Source: JBPYCR01 sp051846915 (GTDB lineage Bacteria > Bacillota > Bacilli > Bacillales > Amphibacillaceae). From it: a DNA stretch of 64,000 bases. The position numbers and the translations under genes are program-made. This document shows positions 7,565-18,200 of this stretch, piece by piece. Under the pieces are notes generated by a model, which did not search any database, was not told the DNA's origin, and worked only from the letters and a program-made list of their open reading frames with translations. The stretch's first letter is position 1. Each line of letters opens with the position of its first letter. The stretch covers positions 10,390 through 74,389 of the forward strand of contig NZ_JBPYCR010000016.1 of the NCBI RefSeq assembly GCF_051846915.1. Direction: 5' to 3'.

Positions 7565-8260
7565 ATGGTTAAAAGAGGTAAAAAACATCAGGAAGCGATC
7601 AAACAGGTTGATCGTTCTAAAACGTATGATATAAAAGAAGCAGTTCAATTGCTAAAAGAAATCGCAAAAGCAAACTTTGACGAAACGGTTGAAGTGGCTT
7701 ATCGTCTCGGCGTAGACCCGAAGAAGGCTGATGAACAAATTCGCGGAGCGTTTGTTTTACCGCATGGTACAGGGAAAACACAACGTGTACTTGTTTTTGC
7801 CAAGGGCGAAAAGCTTAAAGAAGCTGAAGCAGCAGGTGCTGATTACGTCGGTGATCAGGACATGATTGCTAAAATTAACCAAGGTTGGTTTGACTTCGAT
7901 GTTATTGTTGCTACACCGGACATGATGGCTGAAGTTGGAAAACTTGGAAGAGTATTGGGACCTAAAGGGCTTATGCCGAATCCGAAGACTGGCACAGTAA
8001 CATTTGAAGTTGAAAAAGCAGTTAAGGATATTAAAGCAGGTAAGGTTGAATACCGTGTTGATAAGTCATCGAATCTTCACGTTCCGATTGGAAAGTTATC
8101 TTTTGATAATGAAAAACTGGAAGAGAACTTTACTGCAATGACAGATACAATTGTTAAAGTGAAGCCACAGGCATCCAAAGGAACGTATTTACGTAATGTA
8201 GTTATTACTTCTACGATGGGGCCTGGTGTTAAAGTCGACGTTTCAAGCTTCCGTCGCTAA
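7565..8260 (+). CDS. rplA: 50S ribosomal protein L1
   Basis: L1 forms the mobile stalk that guides tRNA release from the E site and is a translational repressor of its own operon in other bacteria. Two adjacent ATG codons exist at 7562 and 7565; the second is seven bases from AGGAGG and fits the family N-terminus (MVKRGKKHQEA), giving 231 residues. The RNA-binding signature GRVLGPKGLMPNPKTGT is at about residues 128-144, and GKVEYRVDKSSNLHVPIGK follows. A terminator is not obvious after it; a new promoter drives rplJ. Confidence 0.96.
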   Translation: MVKRGKKHQEAIKQVDRSKTYDIKEAVQLLKEIAKANFDETVEVAYRLGVDPKKADEQIRGAFVLPHGTGKTQRVLVFAKGEKLKEAEAAGADYVGDQDMIAKINQGWFDFDVIVATPDMMAEVGKLGRVLGPKGLMPNPKTGTVTFEVEKAVKDIKAGKVEYRVDKSSNLHVPIGKLSFDNEKLEENFTAMTDTIVKVKPQASKGTYLRNVVITSTMGPGVKVDVSSFRR

Positions 8261-8281
8261 TATAATAGTTTGCTTATAGTA

Positions 8282-8310
8282 TTGACTTTTAGGAAATGAT
8301 TCGCTATAAT
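8282..8310 (+). promoter_or_regulatory. Sigma-A promoter for rplJ-rplL
   Basis: TTGACT (8282-8287) and TATAAT (8305-8310) are 17 bases apart, just downstream of rplA and just before the L10 leader. The near-consensus boxes suit a strongly expressed ribosomal operon. Confidence 0.85.
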
Positions 8311-8317
8311 TTGGTGC

Positions 8318-8470
8318 GTCATTAAAATAATATATTACGTTGTACCGTAGACAGTAGGTGCGAGTATTCTCGCTTAATTTCCTGCCGAGGTGTTTAAAAC
8401 AAGTGGTTAAATCATATTTGATTTTGCATTTGTATATTAAGCCTTCATGTCTACATGAAGGCTTTTTTGA
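8318..8470 (+). promoter_or_regulatory. L10 (rplJ) ribosomal protein leader with attenuator
   Basis: The leader has paired segments CCGTAGACAGTAGGTG near 8347-8362 and CCTGCCGAGGTG near 8381-8392, a conserved pattern of the Firmicute L10 leader. A strong terminator follows: AGCCTTCATG (8441-8450) pairs with CATGAAGGCT, then a T run to 8468. Binding of the L10-L12 complex to the leader is known to control this operon in related bacteria. The transcript starts a few bases before 8320. Confidence 0.82.
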
Positions 8471-8506
8471 TTCGGTATGATGAATGGAAAAGCAGGAGGT
8501 GGAAAG

Positions 8507-9004
8507 ATGGCTAAAGTAGAACAGAAAAAACAAGTAGTTGAAGAGATTACGAATAATTTTCGTGAAAGTCAATCAACCGTATTGGTTGATTATCGAGGGT
8601 TAAATGTAGCGGAAATTACACAGCTTCGTAAAGAGCTGCGCGATGCGAATATTGAGTATAAGGTTTACAAAAACACAATGGCAAGACGAGCAGTTGTCAA
8701 AGCGGAACTCGAAGGACTACAAGAAACACTTGTCGGCCCGACTGCTGTTGCTTTCAGTAAAGATGATGTTGTCGCCCCGGCCAAGATTATCGATCAGTTT
8801 GCTAAGGATCATGATGCGCTAGAGATTAAGGGTGGCGTTATCGAAGGGGAAATCGCAACAGTTGAACAGATCCAGGAGTTGGCGAAGCTTCCAGACTACG
8901 ACGGACTTGTTTCTATGTTGCTTAGCGTTCTGCAGGCGCCTATGCGCAATCTTGCTTACGCTACAAAAGCAATTTCGGAACAAAAAGAAGAGCAGGAAGC
9001 ATAA
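8507..9004 (+). CDS. rplJ: 50S ribosomal protein L10
   Basis: L10 anchors the L7/L12 dimers at the ribosomal stalk base. I chose the ATG at 8507, five bases after AGGAGGTGG, which gives 165 residues starting MAKVEQKKQVVEEI; an upstream in-frame ATG at 8477 lies next to the leader terminator. The RNA-binding N-terminal domain (VDYRGLNVAEITQLRKELR) and the C-terminal helix that recruits L12 (LLSVLQAPMRNLAYATKAI) are present. It is in one operon with rplL under the L10 leader. Confidence 0.96.
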   Translation: MAKVEQKKQVVEEITNNFRESQSTVLVDYRGLNVAEITQLRKELRDANIEYKVYKNTMARRAVVKAELEGLQETLVGPTAVAFSKDDVVAPAKIIDQFAKDHDALEIKGGVIEGEIATVEQIQELAKLPDYDGLVSMLLSVLQAPMRNLAYATKAISEQKEEQEA

Positions 9005-9065
9005 TAAAAAGTTACAAATAGTGGTTCGATAAATAAATTAAAACGAAAATAGGAGGAACTAACAG

Positions 9066-9431
9066 ATGACTAAGGAACAAATTATTGAAGCTGTAAAAGA
9101 GATGTCTGTATTGGAATTAAATGACCTTGTTAAAGCAATAGAAGAAGAGTTTGGTGTAACGGCTGCAGCACCTGTAGCAGTAGCAGGTGGAGCAGGCGGT
9201 GGAGAGGCTGCTGAAGAACAAACTGAATTTGATGTAGTTCTTAACGATGCAGGAGCTTCAAAAATCAAAGTTGTTAAAGCAGTTCGTGAAATTACCGGTC
9301 TTGGCTTGAAGGATGCGAAAGAATTGACTGACTCAGCACCTAAGCCGGTTAAAGAAGGCGTGTCAAAAGAAGAAGCAGAAGAAGTTAAAACAAAACTAGA
9401 AGAAGTAGGCGCGTCCGTAGAACTAAAATAA
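9066..9431 (+). CDS. rplL: 50S ribosomal protein L7/L12
   Basis: This acidic stalk protein recruits translational GTPases. It has 121 residues: an N-terminal dimerisation domain (1-35), an alanine- and glycine-rich hinge (36-55) and a globular C-terminal domain with the conserved KIKVVKAVREITGLGLKDAK (residues about 70-90). The ribosome site is AGGAGG. A terminator follows within 15 bases. The length and order after rplJ are as expected. Confidence 0.97.
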   Translation: MTKEQIIEAVKEMSVLELNDLVKAIEEEFGVTAAAPVAVAGGAGGGEAAEEQTEFDVVLNDAGASKIKVVKAVREITGLGLKDAKELTDSAPKPVKEGVSKEEAEEVKTKLEEVGASVELK

Positions 9432-9439
9432 TGAAAATG

Positions 9440-9481
9440 AAAAAGCTCGTCATTTATTTGACGAGCTTTATATATCTTTTT
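9440..9481 (+). terminator. Intrinsic terminator after rplL
   Basis: AAAGCTCGTCA (9442-9452) pairs perfectly with TGACGAGCTTT (9459-9469), followed by a T-rich run ending in TTTTTTT. It ends the rplJ-rplL unit. Confidence 0.9.
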
Positions 9482-9571
9482 TTGGCAGATAAGAAAGTAT
9501 ATAACTTTCTTGCTGCATAAATGCAACTAAGGCTTTCGCCTTAAAGGCCTGGCGATAAGCCAAGTTTTCTA
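9482..9571. repeat. Dispersed repeat family B, copy 2
   Basis: It starts TTGGCAGATAAGAAAGTATA, continues ACTTTCTTGCTGCATAAATG and GGCTTTCGCCTTAAAGGCCT, and ends GATAAGCCAAGTTTTCTA. Its first and last bases (TTGGC and GCCAA) are inverted. It is nearly identical to the copy between rplK and rplA. Confidence 0.82.
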
Positions 9572-9582
9572 AAAAGATAACA

Positions 9583-9873
9583 ATGTATAAAATTTTTCGC
9601 GTAGCTGTCTAGCTTAATCGCCCAGAAACTAGGCGACTTCCCGCAGCGCCATACGATAAAGAAGACTTGCCGATTGGCTTCAGCCAGAGGCTTAGTCGCC
9701 CTTATGACCTTGGGTGAAAGTTATCATCGATTCGGTAAGACAAAGGAGGGCCAACTAAATACGGCCTTTGCGGCCAACGTTGGCATACCCCTTTTGCAGG
9801 GGCATGATTCCTTTATCTTAGTTGCTTCGGTCCAGTCGCTACGTTTCTAAGCGGGGCGCTTGCGCTTTTCTTA
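9583..9873. repeat. Dispersed repeat family A, copy 4 (long)
   Basis: The copy opens ATGTATAAAATTTTTCGCGT then AGCTGTCTAGCTTAATCGCC, and closes GGGGCGCTTGCGCTTTTCTT. The roughly 200-base interior differs from other copies and contains its own palindromes (ACGGCCTTTGCGGCCAACGT; CCCCTTTTGCAGGGGC). It fills the gap between rplL and ybxB together with the family B copy. There is no credible open frame inside. Confidence 0.7.
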
Positions 9874-9941
9874 TATAGGTATTTGATTATCGAGGGAAAC
9901 GTGATTGCGTTTGTAAAAAGCTTATAAGTAGGTGTTGCTGT

Positions 9942-10544
9942 ATGTCGGAACATTATTTTTCCAAAAACCCTCAGGCTGGGAGCGCGCCAAAAACTTGGGA
10001 ATATAAACTTAAAGGAACGTGGTACACGTTTACAAGTGACATTGGTGTTTTTTCAAAAGACGACGTCGATTTCGGTTCTCAGTTATTAATAGAGCAGTTT
10101 CAACCGCCTGCAGTCGCTGGTAATGTTCTTGATATTGGCTGTGGATATGGGCCTATCGGTATCGCAATTGCCGACCACAATCGTGAGCGTCGCATAATAA
10201 TGGCAGATATTAACGAGCGTGCACTTGAACTTGCAAAAAGGAATGCAAAGGTAAATAACTTGGTGAATGTATCATTCGTTAACAGTGATGGATTTTCTGA
10301 TATACCATCTGGTGATTTTGCGGCAATAGTAACAAATCCGCCTATACGGGCTGGGAAAAAAGTGATTTACAAGATGTTTGAAGAGAGCATTGACTTTTTG
10401 CGAAGACAAGGGGAGCTCTGGATCGTTATCCAAAAAAAGCAAGGAGCGCCATCGGCGAAAGATAAGTTACAAAATGTATTTGGGAACGTTGAAGTAGTGG
10501 CTCGTGATAAAGGTTATTATATTTTGAGGGCGATAAAAAGTTGA
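9942..10544 (+). CDS. ybxB: Class I SAM-dependent methyltransferase, RsmC-like (YbxB)
   Basis: The 200-residue protein has the SAM-binding motif VLDIGCGYGPIGIA near residue 64 and the N-P-P-[IFY] catalytic motif as TNPPIRAGK near 128. That arrangement is typical of N2-guanine rRNA methyltransferases of the RsmC family. The target (probably 16S rRNA) is inferred from homology; the B. subtilis gene between rplL and rpoB is ybxB. The start ATG follows GTAGGTG. No terminator or obvious promoter follows within the long gap to rpoB. Confidence 0.85.
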   Translation: MSEHYFSKNPQAGSAPKTWEYKLKGTWYTFTSDIGVFSKDDVDFGSQLLIEQFQPPAVAGNVLDIGCGYGPIGIAIADHNRERRIIMADINERALELAKRNAKVNNLVNVSFVNSDGFSDIPSGDFAAIVTNPPIRAGKKVIYKMFEESIDFLRRQGELWIVIQKKQGAPSAKDKLQNVFGNVEVVARDKGYYILRAIKS

Positions 10545-11240
10545 CCTAACCAATGTGTTGTGATAACATAGTTTAATGCTATATTGGAGTTATATTGTCT
10601 GAAATTTTGCGGACCATATCCAACGTATAAATTGGTATAATCTGGAGAGAATGATTAGAATGTAAGAATTAAGCAGCCTACTCTCTGCAGCTTTTTTCGT
10701 ACCGGAATTTTTTGTGTTTCATAATATACGACTGGATGGTTCGGCTACATGTTAGATTTCCGTATTTATTTATTAAAATTATATAATTATTTTCTGCTTT
10801 TAGCAATAACCAAATCTATTTTAGCAGAAAGAAAGCAAAAGTACTTCCGGCATAGAGAGCGTAAGTACAACGCCGCATAGGCGTCAGGTAAGCTTAAGCA
10901 TTATTGTTTTATCGAAGGAAGTTATTTTTGCACGCAGCATGCACTCATGCCAAGGTATGATCTAAGTCATTCGGCAATCATTTTCCTCTCTGCTAAAAAA
11001 ATAATAACCTATATTATGAAATAGTACAAGGGAATTAAAAGAAAGATTTCTGATTTGATTTGTTGCACAATTTGAAAATTGTGATGTGATTGCAAGGAAG
11101 CTTCTGTTATAAAGACGTTGAAATATAATGTTATTTTTAGTGCATGAAAGATTTATTATTAGTTCAGCAAACTTTTTAAGTTTCACATATAAGACTCTGA
11201 AAAGTATTTTGAAAAATGTTTGATTTGAGGGGTGAAGCAG
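10545..11240 (+). other. Long untranslated region before rpoB
   Basis: About 690 bases have no credible gene. A TATAAT at 10636-10641 may be a -10 box, but no good -35 lies 16-18 bases before it. A short hairpin with a T run (AAGCAG...GCAGCTTTTTT, about 10673-10697) could be a weak terminator or attenuator. The last 240 bases are very A/T-rich. A long leader before rpoB is usual in Bacillaceae; no repeat of family A, B or C is present here. Confidence 0.5.
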
Positions 11241-14200
11241 TTGACAGGTCAGCTAGTTCAGTATGGGCGTTACCGCAAGCGAAGAAGTTATGCACGAATA
11301 AGTGAAGTTTTGGAACTGCCAAATCTTATTGAAATCCAAACCGCTTCTTATGATTGGTTTTTGGAAGAAGGTTTAAAGGAGATGTTCAAAGACATTTCTC
11401 CAATTGAGGACTTCACTGGGAATCTGTCATTGGAATTTGTCGATTACAGCTTGGGAGAATCTAAGTATCCCACAGAGGAGTCCAAGGAAAGAGATGTTAC
11501 TTATAACGCACCGCTTCGTGTAAAGGTACGTCTCATTAACAATCAAACAGGGGAAGTAAAAGAGCAGGAAGTATTTATGGGCGACTTCCCGCTTATGACA
11601 GATACAGGAACATTTATTATTAATGGGGCAGAACGTGTTATTGTTTCCCAACTCGTTCGTTCGCCAAGCGTCTATTACAATGAAAAAATAGATAAAAACG
11701 GGAAAAGAGGCATGACTGCTACAGTCATACCAAACCGTGGTGCTTGGATGGAAATGGAAACAGATGCAAGAGATGTTGCATACGTGAGGATTGATCGTAC
11801 AAGAAAGTTGCCAATCACCGTGTTGCTTCGTGCATTGGGTCTTGGTACAGATCAAGAAATTATTGATTTAATTGGTGAAAATGAATACTTAAAAAATACA
11901 CTTGAAAAAGATAATACGGAAACAACGGAAAAAGCCTTGCTAGAAATATATGAACGCTTAAGACCGGGTGAGCCGCCGACCGTTGAGAATGCGAAAAGCT
12001 TACTCGTTTCCCGCTTTTTCGATCCAAAGCGTTATGATCTTGCACATGTGGGTCGCTACAAGATGAACAAGAAATTACACATTAAAAATCGCTTGTTTAA
12101 TCAAGTGCTCGCTGAAACTCTTGTAGATAAAGAAACAGGAGAAGTTCTAGCGGAAAAAGGCGATAAACTAGAAAGAAAATTGTTGAATAAGCTAATTCCG
12201 TACTTAGAAGGTGAAGAACAACTAGGTGAAAAAATGGTTGAACTTCAGGAGGGCGTTCTCGACGAACAAGTCTCTGTTCAATCAATTAAAATTATGGACC
12301 CTACTGATCCTGAAGGTGAAAGAGTACTGAATGTCGTTGGAAATGCAGGTGTTGATGAAAGCACGAAACATATAACACCAGCAGACATATTGGCATCAAT
12401 CAGTTACTTCTTTAATTTGCTGTACAAAGTCGGAGATACAGATGATATTGATCATTTGGGTAATCGTCGACTGCGGTCAGTTGGAGAGTTGCTACAAAAT
12501 CAATTTCGTATTGGTTTATCACGTATGGAGCGTGTCGTGCGCGAAAGAATGTCCATTCAGGATACATCAAGCGTTACACCGCAGCAGCTAATTAACATTA
12601 GACCGGTAATAGCATCCATTAAAGAGTTTTTCGGAAGTTCCCAGTTGTCGCAGTTTATGGATCAGACGAATCCGTTAGCTGAGCTGACACATAAGCGTCG
12701 TTTATCCGCACTTGGACCTGGAGGTTTAACTCGTGAACGTGCAGGGATGGAAGTACGTGACGTACACTATTCCCATTACGGACGCATGTGCCCGATTGAG
12801 ACCCCGGAAGGGCCAAATATTGGACTAATCAATTCCCTTTCAAGCTATGCCAAAGTAAATAAATTTGGATTTATTGAAACGCCATACCGGAGGGTTGATC
12901 CCGATACTGGAAAGGTTACAGCGGAAATTGATTATCTAACCGCAGATGAAGAAGATAATTATGTCGTTGCACAGGCAAACGCACGTTTAGGCGAGGATGG
13001 CCACTTTATTGATGATGAGGTCATTGCCCGCTTCCGAGGAGAGAACACAATTGTGCCTCGGGAACAGCTCGATTATATGGATGTATCACCTAAGCAGGTC
13101 GTATCTGCTGCGACAGCTTGTGTACCATTTCTAGAGAATGATGACTCTAACCGCGCACTAATGGGTGCTAACATGCAACGACAGGCTGTCCCGTTATTAC
13201 AGCCGGAAGCACCTATTGTTGGAACAGGAATGGAATATGTTTCCGGTAAAGATTCAGGCGCAGCAGTCATCTGCCAAAACGCTGGAATTGTCGAACGAGT
13301 GGAAGCGAAAGAAGTTCATGTTCGTCGAATTTCCGAAGTGGACGGAAAAGAAGTCCAAGGCGATGTGGATCGGTACAGTCTGAGTAAATTTATTCGTTCC
13401 AATCAGGGAACTTGTTATAACCAAAGACCAATTGTTAAGCAAGGCGATCGTGTAACAAAAGGAGAAGTCCTTGCTGACGGACCTTCCATGGAAGTCGGAG
13501 AGCTTGCATTAGGCCGTAACGTACTTGTCGCCTTTATGACTTGGGAAGGCTATAATTATGAAGATGCGATTATTATGAGTGAAAACCTTGTAAAAGATGA
13601 TGTGTATACATCGATTCATATTGAAGAATATGAATCAGAATCTCGAGATACAAAGTTGGGACCGGAGGAAATCACCCGAGACATTCCAAACGTTGGTGAA
13701 GAGGCATTAAAGGACTTGAATGAAGATGGAATTATTCGTGTTGGGGCAGAAGTTTCCGATGGTGATATATTAGTAGGAAAGGTAACACCAAAAGGAGTGA
13801 CGGAACTATCAGCTGAAGAACGATTGTTGCATGCGATTTTTGGTGAAAAAGCCCGTGAAGTCCGTGACACTTCTTTACGTGTACCTCATGGTGCAGGTGG
13901 TATCGTACATGAAGTTAAAGTCTTTAACCGAGTCGATGGTGATGAGTTAAAACCGGGCGTTAATCAGCTTGTCCGTGTCTACATTGTCCAGAAGAGAAAA
14001 ATCTCTGAAGGGGACAAAATGGCTGGAAGACACGGGAATAAAGGGGTAATTTCCAAATTGCTTCCGGAAGAGGATATGCCATTTCTTCCTGATGGGACAC
14101 CGGTTGACATTATGTTAAACCCGCTTGGCGTTCCGTCACGAATGAATATCGGACAAGTGTTCGAGCTTCATTTAGGAATGGCTGCGAGACAATTGGGAAT

Positions 14201-14774
14201 TCATGTAGCTTCTCCGGTATTTGATGGCGCCAATGAAGAAGATGTCTGGAGTACACTAGAAGAAGCGGGAATGCCGCGAGATGCCAAAACTGTGCTCTAC
14301 GATGGCCGAACAGGCGAACCATTTGATAATCGTGTTTCCGTAGGGGTATCGTATATGATTAAACTATCCCATATGGTTGACGATAAATTACACGCTCGTT
14401 CTACTGGTCCATACTCCCTTGTTACCCAACAGCCGTTGGGAGGTAAGGCGCAGTTTGGTGGACAGCGTTTTGGAGAAATGGAAGTTTGGGCACTGGAAGC
14501 ATATGGTGCCGCCTATACACTACAAGAAATATTGACAGTTAAATCCGATGATATTGTAGGTCGCGTTCAAACGTATGAATCGGTTGTAAAAGGTGACAAT
14601 GTGCCGGAGCCGGGCGTTCCTGAGTCGTTCAAGGTACTTATAAAGGAACTTCAGAGCCTAGGAATGGATGTTAAAATGCTTTCCAGTGACGAACAAGAAA
14701 TTGACTTACGCGCACTGGAAGACGATGAGGCACAAACAGCGAGCAAATTAAATCTTGAAATTAAACAGGACTAA
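11241..14774 (+). CDS. rpoB: DNA-directed RNA polymerase subunit beta
   Basis: This is the beta subunit of RNA polymerase. I chose the TTG at 11241, seven bases after GGGGTG, because the protein then begins MTGQLVQYGRYRKRRSYARI as in B. subtilis; it has 1177 residues. The rifampicin-binding cluster (SSQLSQFMDQTNPLAEL, then THKRRLSALGPGGL) has the sensitive wild-type residues. Other conserved blocks are ETPEGPNIGLINSL, GDKMAGRHGNKGVIS and GGKAQFGGQRFGEMEVWALE. The C-terminal acidic tail is shorter than in B. subtilis. rpoC follows after about 440 bases carrying a repeat. Confidence 0.98.
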   Translation: MTGQLVQYGRYRKRRSYARISEVLELPNLIEIQTASYDWFLEEGLKEMFKDISPIEDFTGNLSLEFVDYSLGESKYPTEESKERDVTYNAPLRVKVRLINNQTGEVKEQEVFMGDFPLMTDTGTFIINGAERVIVSQLVRSPSVYYNEKIDKNGKRGMTATVIPNRGAWMEMETDARDVAYVRIDRTRKLPITVLLRALGLGTDQEIIDLIGENEYLKNTLEKDNTETTEKALLEIYERLRPGEPPTVENAKSLLVSRFFDPKRYDLAHVGRYKMNKKLHIKNRLFNQVLAETLVDKETGEVLAEKGDKLERKLLNKLIPYLEGEEQLGEKMVELQEGVLDEQVSVQSIKIMDPTDPEGERVLNVVGNAGVDESTKHITPADILASISYFFNLLYKVGDTDDIDHLGNRRLRSVGELLQNQFRIGLSRMERVVRERMSIQDTSSVTPQQLINIRPVIASIKEFFGSSQLSQFMDQTNPLAELTHKRRLSALGPGGLTRERAGMEVRDVHYSHYGRMCPIETPEGPNIGLINSLSSYAKVNKFGFIETPYRRVDPDTGKVTAEIDYLTADEEDNYVVAQANARLGEDGHFIDDEVIARFRGENTIVPREQLDYMDVSPKQVVSAATACVPFLENDDSNRALMGANMQRQAVPLLQPEAPIVGTGMEYVSGKDSGAAVICQNAGIVERVEAKEVHVRRISEVDGKEVQGDVDRYSLSKFIRSNQGTCYNQRPIVKQGDRVTKGEVLADGPSMEVGELALGRNVLVAFMTWEGYNYEDAIIMSENLVKDDVYTSIHIEEYESESRDTKLGPEEITRDIPNVGEEALKDLNEDGIIRVGAEVSDGDILVGKVTPKGVTELSAEERLLHAIFGEKAREVRDTSLRVPHGAGGIVHEVKVFNRVDGDELKPGVNQLVRVYIVQKRKISEGDKMAGRHGNKGVISKLLPEEDMPFLPDGTPVDIMLNPLGVPSRMNIGQVFELHLGMAARQLGIHVASPVFDGANEEDVWSTLEEAGMPRDAKTVLYDGRTGEPFDNRVSVGVSYMIKLSHMVDDKLHARSTGPYSLVTQQPLGGKAQFGGQRFGEMEVWALEAYGAAYTLQEILTVKSDDIVGRVQTYESVVKGDNVPEPGVPESFKVLIKELQSLGMDVKMLSSDEQEIDLRALEDDEAQTASKLNLEIKQD

Positions 14775-14781
14775 AAGAACA

Positions 14782-14818
14782 GGAAGGTTGGCTTCATCGT
14801 CAACCTCCCGTCTCTTTA
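14782..14818 (+). terminator. Weak terminator-like hairpin after rpoB
   Basis: GGAAGGTTG (14782-14790) can pair with CAACCTCCC (14801-14809) across a loop, followed by TCTCTTTA. The T run is poor, so much transcription may read into rpoC. Confidence 0.45.
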
Positions 14819-14940
14819 TACAACGACAGGAAAGTAAGGAATTTTGTGAAGTGAAGTCTTTTAAGTTCCGAGAATAAGAAAAATGAAAGCATTCACTAAT
14901 AAAAAAGACAATGGCACGTTTTTCTTTTTGAAAAATATGG

Positions 14941-15142
14941 AAGTATAAAATTTTGGCGCATAGCTGTCTAGCTTCGACGTACAGGATGTTCTAGTGCAGG
15001 CGACGCCACAGGACGTGGCGTTCTAAGCCTGCCAGCGCCCAGCCCCTCGAGGTCTTAAGCAATAACTCTTCGTGGCAACACCGCCACTACGATTTCTTGC
15101 TTAAGCTTGTCGGGGCTTACCAGGGCGCTTGCGCTTTTCTTA
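14941..15142. repeat. Dispersed repeat family A, copy 5
   Basis: It opens AAGTATAAAATTTTGGCGCA then TAGCTGTCTAGCTTCGACGT and closes CAGGGCGCTTGCGCTTTTCT. The central fold-back (CTTAAGCAATAAC... with ...TTTCTTGCTTAAGC) and the flanking CAGCCCC/GGGGCT arms match the compact copy at 50.3 kb almost base for base. It also holds GACGCCACAGGACGTGGCGT. It ends about 60 bases before the rpoC ribosome site, so it is in the rpoBC transcript or its leader. Confidence 0.85.
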
Positions 15143-15214
15143 AAATACACACGGCAAGAAGCCGAGAATTATAAATGTATGGTGAAATCGGACATTAAAT
15201 GGGAGGTAGGCCCC

Positions 15215-18200
15215 TTGCTAGATGTAAATAACTTTGAGTTTATGAAAATTGGTTTAGCTTCATCCGAAAAGATACGGTCTTGGTCCTATGGTGAGGTCAA
15301 AAAACCGGAAACAATTAATTATCGGACACTAAAGCCGGAAAAAGACGGGCTTTTTTGTGAACGAATTTTCGGTCCCCAAAAAGATTGGGAATGTCATTGC
15401 GGGAAGTATAAGCGTGTGCGCTATAAAGGCGTTGTTTGTGATCGCTGTGGTGTTGAAGTAACGAAATCCAAAGTTCGTCGTGAGCGTATGGCACATATTG
15501 AATTGGCAGCACCTGTATCGCATATTTGGTATTTTAAAGGAATTCCAAGCCGTATGGGCCTTGTCTTGGATATGTCGCCACGAGCATTGGAAGAGATTCT
15601 TTATTTCGCAGCCTATGTTGTAACAGACCCGGGTGGTACGCCGCTCGAGAAAAAGCAGTTATTATCTGAAAAAGAATACCGAACCTATTACGAAAAGTAT
15701 GGCAATGTATTTAAAGCAGATATGGGAGCCGAGGCTGTCCGTAGGTTATTGCAAGATATTGACTTGGAAAAAGAAGTTGCTGCGTTAAAAGAAGAGCTCA
15801 AGACTGTTCAAGGACAACGGCGCACACGTGCGATTAGACGCCTGGAAGTGATGGAAGCTTTTCGTCATTCAGGTAATGATACATCGTGGATGGTACTAGA
15901 TGTACTACCGGTCATTCCGCCGGAAATAAGACCAATGGTACAACTAGACGGCGGACGGTTTGCAACTTCTGATCTAAATGATTTATATCGTAGGGTCATT
16001 AACAGAAACAATCGGTTAAAACGGTTGCTAGACCTCGGGGCTCCAAGTATTATTGTTCAAAATGAAAAAAGGATGCTTCAAGAATCAGTTGATGCACTAA
16101 TTGATAATGGCCGTCGAGGTCGACCGGTAACAGGTCCGGGTAATCGTCCGTTAAAGTCACTATCCCATATGTTAAAAGGGAAGCAGGGACGTTTCCGTCA
16201 AAACTTACTTGGTAAGCGTGTGGATTACTCAGGTCGTTCGGTTATTATCGTAGGCCCAAGCTTAAAAATGTATCAGTGTGGATTGCCACGTGAAATGGCA
16301 CTTGAATTGTTCAAGCCATTTATTATGAAAGAGCTGGTCGGGCAAGGAATTGCCCATAATATAAAGTCGGCAAAACGTAAAATTGAACGTGTTCATCCGG
16401 AAGTATGGGACGTTCTTGAGGAAGTAATTAAAGAACACCCAGTATTGCTGAATAGGGCTCCGACGCTTCACCGATTAGGAATTCAAGCATTTGAACCTAC
16501 GTTAGTAGAAGGTCGTGCCATTCGTCTGCACCCACTCGTTTGTACAGCATACAACGCGGACTTCGATGGGGACCAGATGGCTGTTCACGTACCGCTATCC
16601 GCTGAAGCACAAGCTGAAGCACGCATATTAATGCTCGCTGCACAAAATATTTTGAATCCAAAAGACGGGAAACCAGTCGTTACACCTTCCCAAGACATGG
16701 TGTTGGGGAATTACTACCTCACGATGGAGCGCAAGTCGGCTATTGGAGAAGGAAAAGTATTTAGTGATATAAATGAAGCATTAATTGCCTATCAGAACGG
16801 CTATGTTCATTTGCACAGCAGAATCGCTTTATATGCCGGCAGTTTAAATAATAAGACGTTTACGGAAGAGCAACATAAGAAGCTTCTTTTAACAACTGTT
16901 GGTAAATTAATTTTTAATGAAATTTTGCCGGATTCGTTTCCTTACATTAACGAACCGACAAGATCCAACTTGGAGATCGAGACACCTGAAAAGTACTTTC
17001 TTGATAAAGGTGCAAATATTAAAGAAGAAATTGAAAAACGCGAGCTTATTCGTCCGTTCAAAAAAGGTATCTTAGGTGATATTATTGCCGAAGTCTTTAA
17101 ACGGTTTAAAATAAGCGAAACGTCGAAAATGCTCGACCTTCTGAAAGATCTCGGCTTCTATTATTCTACACGCGCCGGGATGACAGTCGGCGTTTCCGAT
17201 ATCGTCGTTTTAAAAGAAAAAGGGAAGTTGCTTGATGAGACACAATTAAAAGTAGACAATGTGCTTAAGCAATTTCGACGTGGTTTAATAACAGACGAAG
17301 AGCGTTATGATCGGGTTATTTCGATCTGGTCCGAGGCAAAAGATGTCATTCAGGAAAAGCTGATGGACTCATTAAGTAATGAAAACCCAATATTCATGAT
17401 GAGTGATTCAGGTGCACGTGGTAATGCATCTAACTTTACACAGCTCGCCGGTATGCGTGGGTTGATGGCTAACCCTGCAGGAAGAATTATTGAGCTTCCG
17501 ATTAAATCAAGTTTCCGTGAAGGGTTAACCGTTCTTGAATACTTTATATCTACTCATGGTGCGCGTAAAGGGCTTGCGGACACTGCACTGAAGACAGCAG
17601 ATTCCGGTTACTTGACACGACGCCTCGTAGATGTAGCTCAAGATGTCATTGTAAGAGAAACTGATTGTGGAACCGATCGAGGACTACCAGTTTCAGCATT
17701 GAGCGTAGGGTCTGAATTGATTGAACCGCTAATTGATCGTCTGATCGGAAGAACGCTATTCGAAACGATTAAACATCCGGAAACGGGCGAAACAATCGTT
17801 GAAAAAGATACGGTTATTTCTGAAGACCAAGCAAAACAAGTTGTAAATGCAGGCATTGAAGAAGTCACAATCCGATCCGCATTTACGTGTAATACGAAGC
17901 ATGGCGTATGTAAAAAATGCTACGGCCGTAACTTGGCAACAGGGGATGAAGTTGAAGTTGGAGAAGCCGTTGGAATTATCGCTGCGCAATCAATTGGAGA
18001 ACCGGGTACACAGTTGACAATGCGTACTTTCCACACTGGTGGGGTTGCAGGCGACGATATTACTCAAGGTTTACCGCGTATTCAGGAATTGTTCGAGGCG
18101 CGTAATCCGAAAGGGCAAGCGGTTATTAGTGAAGTACACGGCACGGTCCAGGAGATTAAAGAAGTAAAAGATAGACATGAAGTTGTCATTCAAGGTGAAA

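Noticed and set aside
9059..9526. 155-codon minus-strand frame opposite rplL
   Set aside because: It is the shadow of a strongly conserved gene, Ser/Ala-rich as expected from antisense of Glu/Lys/Ala codons, and has no ribosome site.
15107..15214. Longer N-terminus for rpoC
   Set aside because: The extra 36 codons come partly from the family A repeat; the TTG at 15215 has the ribosome site and the family N-terminus.
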